In this document: in pieces, positions 38,271 to 51,821 of the stretch
How positions within the stretch are numbered: the stretch's first letter is position 1
Layout: the number at the start of each line of letters is the position of its first letter
DNA from: Anthopleura xanthogrammica
Taxonomy: Eukaryota > Cnidaria > Anthozoa > Actiniaria > Actiniidae
DNA: 64,000 nucleotides
NCBI GenBank assembly: GCA_964019055.1
Contig: OZ025206.1
Coordinates: forward strand, 16,403,291 to 16,467,290
Direction of reading: 5' to 3'
Program-made: the position numbers and the translations under genes
The notes under the pieces: model-generated
Told to the model about the DNA's origin: nothing
The model's database searches: none
Seen by the model: only the letters and a program-made list of their open reading frames with translations

Positions 38271-41022
38271 TTTTAAATGTGGAACTCTTTTTTTCATTCA
38301 GAGTATTGGGACAGAACGCTCTCTGACATTGCATTATAAGCCACCCGAAGCACAAAGCTTTTCCACTCACGCTCATGCCGTTTTCGCTCAAGATTGTTGG
38401 TCTCCTTAGCGACAGGTGATAAAAAGAACCCGCTAACGAAATTACTCCCGTGGAGAGTGATTACTGTAATAATGGGCGTGGCAAGAACTTTTTAATCAAA
38501 TCGCGTACCAACGTTTCTAAATTCCCGGTTCAGATATAGAGTTTCCATGCATTGAATCATTAAAAATTGAAACGAAATGAAATAAAAAACTGAATGAAGA
38601 GGCCGTGTTGTGGAGTTAAACCTGATGTTGACTGGGAATATATGATTTTAATGTGGCATGCGGAAGTGACACCGATTTTTCTTTTGTTTTTTAGCTTTCC
38701 GAGCGACACCAAAATTGATAAGCTGAACTCAGTCACGCAAAATTTGAATAATAAATAAATTCTATTTACTATCGTAAAATAAAAGATCGGGGATTATAAC
38801 TGATTATCATTGAAATTCGCTGGCTTTTAAGAACAATATAAAAGCACTGAGATTTGTAACCACTACAAATCATTTCGGAAATGACACGACATTTGCCCCC
38901 CCTCCCCCCTTCCTCCCTTTCCATTCTCATCTCCAATTCGATATTATGTCTATCGTGTGATTAGGAACAGGTAATGAAACAGTACGACTTCATTTGCGCC
39001 TATAAAAAATACGAGTAGCCCAGAGGCTATGTTGCTAAAAGAGTAACTAAATACTGGTGTTAACGAAATGTCTAAAGGTTTCTAACTGGCAAAAAAGTAC
39101 AGTTTTACCAAGGTCATCTTTTTTACTTTGTCTAGAAATCACGCTTTGCTGTTCGATGTTTTTCATCTTTTCGCGGGTTACTGTTCTCGTTAATACTTTT
39201 TGACATCTGTGGCTGGAGCCTGCAGCGATCTTTGCTAGTGGTTTATATTGTTTTGTCATCCTTTGTACCCTGAATCGATCGATAGCATAAGAAAGAACAG
39301 ATTTCGCTTGAGTGGGAGGGAAACGTACGGTACTTGGACTTTCAAATAGCTTCCGCTCTGCACTGATCACAAGGCAAAAAAATTCGCTGTACTCTAACCA
39401 ATCAATGTGCATAATAAAGAAGGATATAGATGAGGGAGGGGGGCTGTATAACAGTTAGCATTGAATTTCTGGTCTTCGTAACATTAAACAGTAAAAAAAT
39501 CGAGCCCGAAATACTAACATTAAACCGTCATAACACATAAAATAAAATTTTTGGCCATTAACAGTTACATTTTCGGCCTTCGTATATAACATTAAACAGT
39601 AAAAAAATCGGGCCTACAACATTAAACATATTCAACCCCATCTACACCTTTATAAAGCGAGCTTACTACATTATAAAATGAAAAAGAATTTTTTTTTTTT
39701 AAAAAGTGCGGATTTTGTTCAAGACCAGCTGAACATGCCACTAAGAGATGAGACGAATACATGAAGCCCCTAGTAAGAGTTGCGTGGGCGTAAGTTTCAT
39801 TGAGGATGTTTGAGAACAATACTATATACCATATATGAAAAATAATAGTTTGACGCATGCCGGGTAGCCTTGCAATTGGAAGTAGCTAGGAATGAATAAC
39901 CTGTTCTGAGGATCGACTCGTAAGCTTACAAATTCATACAATTCAACAAATTGTTGAAAAGGAATGAAAATATATTATAAAACAAAAGCATTTTTCGGTA
40001 GTCTTTTTACAGGCATATACCATGAAGTATGGAAAATATATAATGAATGTGACTCGATTTTTTGAGAACGTCTCTAAAGCATGACCGGTTTTTCATTCTA
40101 TTTAAAGCAGAGACATTATTGTAGGGCAATTTTGAGCTTAGCAATAGATACATAAAAACACGCCGGGCAAAATGAATATTATCAGGAATATCGCCACAAT
40201 AAATAATTCATTTTTAAATGAATTGAAATTAAAATCACAAACCTGGTAATAATTAGTCATTTCAAGAATTTTTCATGGTGCTGTTTAGGGCCAAGTACAG
40301 ACAAAAGCAAGCGTTTTTTTCGTGAGGACAAGTAAACTCAAAGCCGTCGAAATGTTTCAACTTTGCGCTTTAAAAATTGCTTGTGCTAACGTCGTAGAGA
40401 ACTGTAAATGCCGTGATGAGCGAGAAAAGATTAAGATATGAAAAAAGGGAAAACGGTGTGAAGTTACGTTCGTAGTAAAATTAATTTTTAATTAGTATTC
40501 ATGATAAATATCTTGATGAATAAGAAAGAAATACAAAAATCATTTTGTGTCGTAGTTCTAGTTCCCATAAAATTGACGATGACCATACCAAACCCGATAC
40601 TAAGTATAGTCTCTAGATGGAGAAATGACGGCATATCTTTATAACCGGCCAAGCACCACCAACTTATAAAATTGGACTAGTAGAAACTGCAGTTCAATCC
40701 GACATGTCTGCGCCTGGCTTCTATTTGTATCATAATGCACAAAATGAAAAAGAGACGAAAAAATATAAATGCTTTTAAAAAGGCACGTCACGTTTCGTTC
40801 TCACTACTTAGCCATTGTCATCGAAGATCAAGTTGTAAGCCACTCAGATAATTCGTAAACTTGTTTGCACGAAAAAAGTATCATTCCAAAAAACGACTGT
40901 CGAGAACGCCATTGACGAATGTATGAAAAATTAACAATGGACATTATGGCCGCCCTCCAACTCTGAAGACGGCGGCAGCAAAGGTGATACCAGGCATGGT
41001 AAAAGCCGTGTCATTTTACCCT

Positions 41023-42133
41023 TCATTTCTTCATTTTGTCATTATTTTCTTTGGAAGGAGATGTGGTGGCTTCTTGATGGAGAGCATAGAGTTGACCAAT
41101 TTGTTCCCCCGAAAAAGTATCTATTTCATTGAACGATAAGTTATTTCCCACATTCTGAAGGCCTTGTTTTTGCTGCTGCTGTAACATGTCTGCATACATC
41201 TAAAATAACAAAATCGGCAAAGATTGGCCAGTGTGCATTATAAAAATAAATGACGGTACAAATATAAACAAAAGTATTTTTTTCTTATTGCTACAACTGC
41301 GGCAATTCCACTAATGGGCTTCACTGTTGTTTTGGGTTAATTACAAGATGCGGCGGCATGGAATACCGGAAGCTCTAGATCAGTGATGATCAACTTACCG
41401 TATTCCCCCCACTTTGAAAAATGATATCTTTTCAATCTAGTTAATACACGGAAATTTAGCTCTGGTTGTACTATGTTCAGTTAAACCAAGATCATTCAAA
41501 ACGTCTTAGTAACGAATCACAATGTTTCCAAACGATCACTATTCTTTGCTATATTATATCCCTCTACCCGACTGCAAGGCTGATAATTGATCCTGTTCAT
41601 GGTGGATGATGTTGCGTTCATCATCCCCATTCAATATTATATTACTCAATGTTACATGCCGTGCTGTTGGACCAACATGTTGATCTGTTCAAGTGGTCCA
41701 TATAAAATAGAAGCTACCAAACGATTCGTTTCTTATCATTATTCTCTTCCCGGTTTTTCTTCCAGTTCTCCGGTTCTCATCCCTTGGCAAAAAAAACCCA
41801 CAACAATCTAAATTCCAATTTGATCAGTGAGATACCAGTGCCCTGACTCTAATCAGCCCAGAGAATGCTTCGGGGCTCGATAAAATTACACAAAAAATTT
41901 AAATAATTTTTCATTTTCATTCTTTTTTCATTTATTTACCGCTGAAGGCTGACACTAACCTTCCATTCCTGTAAAAATTCAGCACCTTGTTCCATCGTCA
42001 CATCCTTGTGTCTTCTGAACTCATCTTTTACATACTGATCCCCCATGGCTCTTAACGTTAGAGGTAAACCACGGTGCAGTGATAAAATACGACGATAAAG
42101 AGTCTTTACCGCATAAATATGACTACCACTCAT
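41023..42133 (-). CDS. SDHAF3: Succinate dehydrogenase assembly factor 3 (ACN9)
   Basis: A mitochondrial matrix LYR protein that helps mature the iron-sulfur subunit of complex II. Two exons in transcript order: 41960-42133 and 41023-41199; 116 residues. The LYR motif is in KTLYRRILSLHRGLP, followed by the family signature LGDQYVKDEFRRHK in the form MGDQYVKDEFRRHK, then FLQEWK. The second exon has FSGEQIGQLYALHQEA, matching the EQIGQLQELMQEA region of human. Length fits the human protein (125). The intron 41200-41959 holds part of a SINE (about 41735-41815). Confidence 0.95.
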
Positions 42134-45100
42134 GGTTATTAAATTTCTGGTGAAAAAAATGGACGCACGATAAAATATAAGCTGATCGACAACATGCGAT
42201 TTGAGAATAGCATATACAACTAATTCAATTTAGTGGCAGTGCATTAGAACGAAAGCACTAAAACTGCAAGATACTTTATATAGATTATTATTTGTGTATT
42301 ACAAGTTAAGCTAACAGCCACAGTTATACTATTATAATTATATTACAGTTGTGAAGAATATATGATTAAAATTTTAAAAATCAATTGGGGAGATGTAATT
42401 ATTAGAGTCAAGTAATTAAAGCACTTCATTGCAAGGGACTCAACTCTCATTTTCATGAAGAAAAACAGTGATGGCAGATGGATGGTGACTGGAGGGGGTG
42501 GGGCTTTACTCCCCCAGATAAATATGTGGGGGCCTCATTCCTCTTGTTTTTTAATCAGGTTAGCTTTTCAAGTATTTGAGCAACATAGAAGCACTATTTT
42601 AGGTCCTTCAAATAAAGCAAGTATGTACAGAGGAGAAGTGCTGGACTGTCAGAGGATGGAAATAATGAATTCTATTCTTGAAGGAATGGTGGCTTTTTGG
42701 TAATAGAGGCATATAAAAAATAATTGATGAAATTATCCATTCCTTTCAAACTAATATAATAGATGTTGGATTCTAATCTAAACTAAAGCCAATAATGTGT
42801 TTCCAGAAACTAATTATTTTGTGTTTTTTGTACTTTTCAAGTACTTATTTTAGGCCTGTTGCTACTGTAGGACCTGGAAAGGGGAACTTCGTTTTTTTTC
42901 TGCCAGTCTCAGTTATTGCATTATCCAGTTATTCTTACAGAAATTTGCCAATACAAGGGGTAAGTAGGAGAAAATGGGGTTCATTCAAACCATTGGACCA
43001 ACCCTAGTGATGGGCCTGTATTTATTTTACCTATTTATAGCACCTTTATCATACAGACAGATTTCATACCGAACATAAGTTTTGCAGTAAAAAAGAGCCT
43101 AATCCCCATAAAATTGTTACAACATGTAAGATGTACCATTGGCCCCTCTAAATACCAGCCTAGTTGCTGAATGGGCCACCCTGCTTAAATAAAGTTGACA
43201 TTAATTTCCATCATGTAACTTCAAGGATAACCCATGCAGGTTATACAAGATGGTAATAGTAGGGAGTGAATTTAGGCTGATACTATCATGGACTTCAGAA
43301 TCACTGAAAAGGTATGAGTGTGTCTTTGGGTTTTCAACAAATTTTGGTAAAAAAAATCTTCTCAGTGCATAAAAGTGAGCAAAGCAAAACTAGGTTATAT
43401 ATATATAGTGTATCAAGTCATCACAGTAAATTATTGACGAGAACTGAAACAAGAACTGAACTTCCTACAACCCAATCCCAATAGCTGAAACACTGAAATA
43501 TGAAGCATAAGGCAAGCATTATTGCCCTACTATCTCTAGCATCATTAATTGTAGTTTATTTTAATTTTTAGCAACAATTATAGATTCTTGAAATTTTGAA
43601 CATTTTTGTGATAATTTGCAAGGGGCCACACACACATGGCCCTCTGGACTAAAAAAATGTGAAAAAGATCGACTTATGATGTATAAACTAAGTTTTCTAC
43701 CTAAATTATTGAGATTTCAAGCCCCTCTTACAACCTATTGAAATATCATTTATTTTATTTCTTTCTGTATATTCAGTAATTTTTGTTAGCATGTTGGATT
43801 TTTTTCCTCTCACAGCCTTTATAGTTACAGTATGAATAGCACATATTTGCAACTTTAATGAAGGAGATGTATTACATATATTTTGTATAAGTGCTTAATG
43901 ACTGATTAAAGACTCTGCCTAAATTTTCTACTACTTGTATGATTTTGTGTTTATAAATTGTAGCTAATAATGAGGTTGGTTATTTCAATTTGCTGGTCGT
44001 GTGGTTAAATAAAACAACACTTAAAGCCACATCTAATTGAATCTGAATCTTATCTTATTTTGAATCTATTTAGAATAGCATTCAAATAATTTTTTTTGGT
44101 GGAGGGGGGATAAATAGTTTAATATTTTAACAATATTTTAGCTCAGTAAATAATTAACTTGTGTATTTTAGCACTGTATAGGAAATTGGTTTATTTCTAT
44201 ATGTGATATAGTACCTCACTGAAAACTACTTTTGTGATGGGTGCAACTATAATTTGTTATTAATACTATTATTATCATTATTATTATTATTAATTTACTA
44301 TCATTATTTATTAGAAAAACAAACGCAAAGAGATTATTACTATTTTTATTATTGTGGAATGCCTCCTACAGTTAAACAGAGATACGATGCCTATTGAGTG
44401 GCAAACCTCTGTTAAGAAACCTTAACTAAAATATCTAAAAATGTCTTAATCTAAATTCTTATCAATATGGCTTAATAAATTTAAATGAAATGAAATTATT
44501 ATTACTATTGTTGTTGTTGTGGTCATCATTATCATTATTGTTATTATCATTATTATTATTATTATTAATATTATTGTTGTTGTTATTGTTTTTGTTATTG
44601 GTATTATTATTGTTATTATTATTATCATCACTATTATTAAGGACTGATTTATAATAGCAGTCACAGTGATAAGGGTACAAGGATTATGGTTTATATTACT
44701 AAATGCGATATGCATTTTTGATCAATTATTATAATTTGTTTCAACTTAAAATTTTAATATAAAATCATTTTTTGATGAAATCCATTATTGCAAATTGGGA
44801 ATTATGTCGTCTATCAAATTTTTTTGATTACTTGCTTGTGGGATTAATGTTTCAATCTTTGCTATGGACCAACTTAGAAAATAAGATTAAACATTATTTG
44901 TGACATTTGAAATGGTTCTTTGTGTACAATGATGAAATCCCCTCATATAATCCTGGGCTGTGGATTACCACAGGCTTATCTATGAAATATCTTTTAATTC
45001 CATGCAAATGTACCATCAAATTGAGTGGTTTGGAACCTAAGCATTGTGAAGCTTTTGTATTTACTAGCACTATGCAAAACTCCTCTAAATATTGAGATAA

Positions 45101-45902
45101 TCTTTAAGAATCTCCAAAATATAAGCTATTTTATTTACGTTAGGTTTTCAAAATTTATTACTCTGCGGTTTGACAGACGCTGTGACCATAACTAGTGTTT
45201 GCCACTGAAAGTTAACAAACGCGTGCATATAGAGCAGTATTAAAATTTTGATAATCGAAGTTAAGGCGATCTATGCGGTTTACCAACCCAAAAACCATTG
45301 AAAAGTCGAACACAAGGTTTTTCTTTATGAAAAGACTTCAAAATATTCTCTTTACATTTTGTTGTTTTCAAAAGAATACAAGCATTAAAATTAGGATTCC
45401 GTGTCTCATGACATAACGCATTTGTTACCCACCTTGTTGTGCAGCTCTTCTCGGTTAATTGATTTCTAAAAACAAAACAAAAATTCAAACAAGAGTATAT
45501 TTACTCCATTATAGTCTTGCATGTAGCTAGATGAATGAAAAAAAAACCTCTCAAGACGCCAAAAACTCTGGCTGAAAAAAATACTCTTTCAATTGCAGCG
45601 CCTGAATACAAATTGCGCAGGCGTTGCTGGTGGATTGGTTCCAGTCCCCCAAGGTGTGGTTGTTTATGTTGTGATGAGATGCAGCTACGGAGTGCCAGTC
45701 AAATGTGCCAGAAATGAGGTGTTCTAGCAGGAATATATCTGAATATATTTAGTGAACTAATAATGTAATATGGCCAGGTGAAGGCCTTTGTGGGTTGCCA
45801 GTTTTGCTCTGCTTTCTGTGCAGAAATGTTTCTCAAATCGCACTTAGGGAGATCTAAAGTTCGAGATGTGATCTAAGGACAGTGGAACTTCGTTCAGGAA
45901 AC
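42134..45902. other. Divergent 3.8-kb space between SDHAF3 and the diacylglycerol kinase
   Basis: AT-rich with two ATT-type microsatellites (44258-44295, 44493-44640). The kinase promoter should lie in the less AT-rich last few hundred bases (about 45580-45900). Frames at 42455-42703, 42795-43007 and 45261-45488 lack family features and were not called. Confidence 0.45.
44493..44640. repeat. ATT/GTT microsatellite
   Basis: An impure run of ATT, ATC and GTT trinucleotides. It produces overlapping poly-Ile and poly-Asn frames on the minus strand that are not genes. A shorter ATT run is at 44258-44295. Confidence 0.85.
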
Positions 45903-48900
45903 ATGGCGAATCATTCAGTACCGTCTTCAAACGCAGGCGGAGTGTGGAACCGTTTGTCGAAAGATGAGTTCCAACAGCTACAGGAGTACACAAAATGTAA
46001 GCTTGCTTCCTCTTTTCTTACTATCCTTTTTATTAACTCGGAATGTAGTCTACTGTAAGGATCTGATATGAAGCAAAAAAAGTGAGTAAAGCATAGGGCT
46101 TTTGCTTTCTGATGTGCCCTTCCTGTTAGACTTCACTCCCAAATAGGATTTGGAATCGAAAGCAATAAAAGAAAAATATGCCTCTAGTACATACTTAATA
46201 ATCACCTAACCTGAATCTTTATCGACCTTTGATAAATTAGAACTTTCCTATATTACGAGCCCTGGATAAAAACATGTCTTTGTGGGTAAGGAAATCAGAG
46301 AACGCTTGATGGTTTTGTTTATAGCTCGATTCAAGCGAAAGAAGAGAATGCTGAGGAAATATTTGTTGTTTAAGGCGAATATCGCTTTTGGCCAACTCCT
46401 AGGCCACTAAGAACTGATATATCTTGTGGTGTGCGGGGAAAGATTGTTGTTCTGTACGCAGGTTAACTCGAAAGAATAGTTCCCGACAGACGATAGGGCG
46501 ATACGGAAGAAACCAGCGAATACGAGCGCTGAAATATTCTCTGAAAACCAACGCGTGACTAGGCGGTAATAACAGATCAACTCTCTTCTACTTCGACTGA
46601 AATACTAATTTTACATATATAAACAATTCTGCTCGTAATTGAGGACGTGCGGCAAACAAATAGCTATCGCTATAGCCTCAACTCGTGTCCTAAAGTCGAC
46701 AAGATAAGCCAGGAATTTTATCCGTTTTGCCGCTCCGTGACCCTATATTCGATTCCGCTGGCACAACGAAGCACTCTCAGTTCATTTGAATAATATTTTC
46801 CCCTCATTGATGGCGCCAGCATTTTTGGTATTCGTTATTTACTTTCTATTTCGAGATGTAAGTCAGCCTTGGCACATGTAGGAGTTCCCGTTCGGTCATA
46901 TCTTTACATCGCAAATAGCTTAAATTGCGTTCAAAATTGTCGAGAGCGCAGTGAGGGCCAAACGAATTGTACTTTTGGCGTATTTTTATTCCTCTCATTC
47001 TAAACGCAAAAACCAGTGGCTGTGAATACTGCGCTTCGTATTAATTGCTGACTAGTGCATCATTAGCAACTTTTTCTATCTGTACTTTTCAATATTCAGT
47101 TTTCCGCAGTGCGGCTCTGTTGGAGAGAACAGAAATTTACAAATGTAAAGCCGATTGGGACATAAAACGCGGCATGGCCTTTTAATACATTTTTTCTTTT
47201 TTGTTTCATTCTTTGTATACTAGAAGGGAATTCTACCGTTTTTTAAGGCAGCAGAAAACGATAAAGTAGATTATAAAGCTTTAATTCCGCGCTACACTGC
47301 GTCCACTGTCCTTTTAAAAAGACCATTTAAATCTTGAATAATTTAAGAAAAACTTGATTTTTAACTCGATATTGACGACATTCTTTCTCTCGTTTTCTCA
47401 AAGGGGTGTCGTAATTTCATGTGGCATCATATTTTTACGAAAACGCCTAAGTACCAAGACATAAAATATTTATGGTTTTTGGCAGATAAACAGTGAATTA
47501 CATATATAAAATATTCCCACACTTTGAATGTTTAATTTTCATGATATTATTATCTTTTTTCGGGAATTAATAACTTGCAAAATGAATTTTTTCTGCATTT
47601 TTTATTTTGACTATTTCAAGTTTGAATTTAGTGCTATTATAATACTTTCTTATAATTAAATGTTTATTATTATTTTTATGATCATTATTTTTATTACCAT
47701 TATTAATATTAACATTGATAATATTGCTTTTTGATTTTGCTGCATTTTATCATTATTCTTATTATTGTTATCAACATTTCCTTATTTCTTTATTACTTAT
47801 TGTCTTTTGAATAATTCTTTTTTCTACTGTGCAGCTACATGTAATTCTGTGCATTGTATTTAAATATTATGTAAGAGAGATGCATGTCTAATACTATTGC
47901 ATAGGCGACATTCTGAAATGATTAATTCAATACCCCACCAATATACAAGGCAAATGGTAATGATAAATACAGGTACTTGAGCTCGAAACTTCAAAAATAC
48001 CATATCTAAATAAGTGGTAAATTGTCTGTGATACACCATTATTACCAAGATTTTAAACTTAAATGCTATTCAATATACCTGTTGCTGGAAATTCATCTCT
48101 TCAACTCAATCAGTTTGATTCTGTCTATATAGTTTAGTTTTATTTTATGATTTTTCCTCTTTGCTCTCAAATGATTGAATATTATGCTTATAACCATTTT
48201 TGATCTCAGCAAGATATGTTTATCAGTATAATTGTCCTCATTTAAAGCCTACAAAATGTTCTCATTTGCCATCCATTTTCTATTGTGTCATACATAAGAT
48301 TCCCCAAAAATGAGAGAAGGCAGTTTAGATTTATGTCTCTCTGTTAAAATAAGATAATATACATAATCTTTGGTTTTCTAACAGCAACTGAAGTAGGCAT
48401 TTTGAGAGATTACTCAAAATCATTTGTTAGACTTACAAAGGTTGTACAGACAATATCATTTGATTGGTGGGCCTGGTTTATCTTGGACTGAGTTTATCTA
48501 TCTTTCAAATTGGATTGATAAATGAGTAGTAAGGGGAAATTTGATGGATAGGTAGATTTTAATGAAAGTATATAAAATTAATGTTACAGGCAATAAGACT
48601 CTAAAATAAATGGAAAAAAAAGAGGGCTTAATCTTACGTTTATTTATTATGTATGTACATTATACTTGTACATCTTATGTCTATAAAAAATCTGATATTT
48701 TTAATGTTAAAAAGAAAGTGAATGGGAAGAAAGGTTTTAGTAAAACCTTGAGATTATAAGTTCAGTTTACTTGATACTGTTTCCAAAGAGTATTTGAATG
48801 GAAAAAAGCGAGTACCTCAATGAACAAATAATCCATTTAATATTTTTGCCTTCATATTGTGGCACAAGACTATATAGTTACATGTATGGGCAAGATTTTA

Positions 48901-51751
48901 TTTTGACAGATACATGAGGAATCCTGCCATTTAAACTAATGTATTATATATAAGCTAAGAATATGTGAAGTATGAAGCTTTAAGTAGAAAACATTCTGTG
49001 CATTGCTGATACTGTCTGGAAGTTTTAATTCTTATCATTAATTTTAGCCATTTTGTCATTTCCATGTGGTAATCTGATAATTGATTAAGTAGTGATAAAA
49101 ATGAAGTTTGTTGTGACTACATTTCAAATCTGCTACAAAAAACATGTGTCCTACTGTAGGCATGGTCCTCGCAATTTTTTTCATTCTTTTAATAATGGCC
49201 AGGTATATTTGATGAAATAAGAATTGAAGGAATGCAAGTCTAATCTTACCCAGGATGCATACCAACGGTCCCTACTAATTATTCACTAATTATTGCCAAT
49301 TAAAAAATCTATTTGACCACTTTGTTGCAATTATTTGAAATTTTGACACATTACAGTGACACAGCTATTGTTAAAGTAGAAAACCAGAGTGTTTGTCTTA
49401 AAATTAACAAATCATTCTGAAATTGTAGTTTCTAAGTAAATTTTGGTTAGAAAAAGTGCCAAGAATTTGTTTTTTCTGAAACAACACTGTATTTTATTTG
49501 TATGCTTCCAAGTTTACTAAACTATGTAGGATCAAATTAACTTCATTTCTATTTCCTCTGGTATCCAATTTACTGATATAGAAGTCATAGAATTTTTTTC
49601 CCCAGGAAATTATGGCAGTAAATTTTCACCTGTCATCAAATGCATTCTCAATTGAGCACCAAGCTATGCCATCAGTAAAATTTGGTTCTCAATAATTATT
49701 TTAGCCATGCATGAACAGACTGCTTCTTGAACCCTGAAAAACTACACAACATTTAATTTGGCAACCTAATTATGTAGATTATTGGTTTTGGGTTTGCTAT
49801 ATAAATAGCATAAATAGACCATATACTAAAGTACTAGTCTGCTTTCCATGTTATACCATTGATATTAAAATTGCCAGCTCTGGCCTGAGGTAAATCTGAA
49901 AGCATTTCAAAATGGAAAACAAAAAAATATTCTTTTCAAAAGCTTTGAAAATACTTAAGTACCTTAAGTTCCATCAAACATATGATTGACACTGGAGACA
50001 ATGTTTTGAGAAGATGTTTTATCATATTATTATAATAGTATAGCACAATTATATTTTCATGCAGTCTTGGTGTCTAATAATACTTATTTTGGTCAATATG
50101 AACCTGCAACAATTGTACCTTACTGTAGATTCAGATACTGTATTTTAAAGGCAGGTTTATTAGCTCCAGAGCTTTAATATAATCTTAAGGTTTAAATTTT
50201 CCATGGTTTTCTTTGTTATTCAATAGAATGTGTTTTAATTAAATTGATGTCCCTAGTGAATACATTATCTGGAGGTATAGTTCCTTAATTTGCATAATGC
50301 ACTATGCATATATACATCATACTGTAAGCTTCACAGTGATGGGAGAAAAAACACAGTCAGGTGCATTTAGTTCCACTGGAAAATAAAAATACCCACTTTT
50401 GTGATTGTGTTATGATATATGCAGACAGACAGACAATAATAATCCTAGTTGTGGGCTTGTGATATTCCACCATTGATAGCATTACATTAAAAAAGTCTCA
50501 TAGATAAGAACATGGCATTGAAAAAATTCCATGTATAATTGTTGCATGGAGTAAGAATGAATACAATCAATTTGAAAAACATCGTTGTTGGCCAGTTGTT
50601 TGTTGCCATTAGCCAACTAACTGGACCAAAAGAGAGTAAATAGGTAAAAACAGCTTATTGTTTTTTGCAAAACGAAACAATGCGAAACCCGATGTGAAAC
50701 ACGATTTGAAGCACCATGTGAAATGCTATGCGAAATGTGATTTGAAATGCGATATGAAACGTAATGTGAAATGTGATGATATGCAATGCGAAACGTAATG
50801 CAAAACAGATATTTTTTATAAATTAAAACTTAAGCTTCTTGCTTAGCATATTTGTCTGATCTTCCTTTAAGCTCAACTGAGTAGAATCATAACAACTTTT
50901 GCTTAGGAAAGTGAAAACAAGAAGCAATTTCTTGTTCATGGCTTAATTCATGGAACATTTTTAAGTTTCAAAGTTAGTTTTGAAGAATAGCAAATGCTTG
51001 TTCCATTTTATTTAGTTTCAGAATTTAATATATATATATAATATATCATCCAATGACTATCTAAAGTGATGAAAAGTATTGATTAAGAATTAATGAGTAA
51101 CTTATAAGATGCATAAACTACATAAGTTCAGTAGCGTCAAGGAAATTGATTGGAAATTTGGTAAACTCAAATGATTTGTGGAACATAATAAACCTCAGAC
51201 ATGATGTCAAGACATCATTCACTTATCAATCAGGACAACTAAGATCACATTTTACCATAAAAGATATAACTGTCTTAGAACACAGACATGATGCTGTTTG
51301 CCATTTACAAACAGTTTTATGATGGTGAAACTGGTAGAAGTTTTCCTTTATTTATATAGCTCTATTTACAATGAAGATCAATAGCACTAACAATATCCTA
51401 ACAGCTCCAAACAAAAATCTAATATATATATATATATATAATATACCGGTATATATATATAGCTGCACTGATGAGCTGTAATACAGTGAAACACGTGTCT
51501 GCAGATTGAACTTATATATACAGTATATATATATATATATACAGCCTTTTGCAAAAATTATCGCCGTTTCAAGGATATATACAAGTATATCAAAAGTATA
51601 TCAGAAATTATGGGATATCGCTAATATTTTTTCGGGTTGCCTATCACTAGGGCTTTCTGAAAAAAATATCAGGAATGATATCCCATAGTTTCTGATGCTC
51701 TTTTGATATACTTGTACATATACTTGAAACGGCCATAATTTTTGCAAAAGG

Positions 51752-51821
<70 letters not shown>

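Larger units (their letters stand above)
37062..41022. other. Convergent 3.9-kb space between PCTP and SDHAF3
   Basis: Contains the 138-bp tandem repeat, the SINE-like element at 37995-38270 and a diverged duplication at 39463-39619 (CTTCGT..ATTAAACAGTAAAAAAATCG twice). A 121-codon minus frame at 39047-39412 has no recognisable motif and was not called. No other gene is seen. Confidence 0.5.

Noticed and set aside
39047..39412. 121-codon minus-strand frame
   Set aside because: No recognisable motif, no splice partners, no nearby promoter evidence. A frame of this length is expected by chance in 64 kb.
44446..44715. Poly-Ile and poly-Asn frames on the minus strand
   Set aside because: They translate the ATT microsatellite; overlapping frames are equally open.
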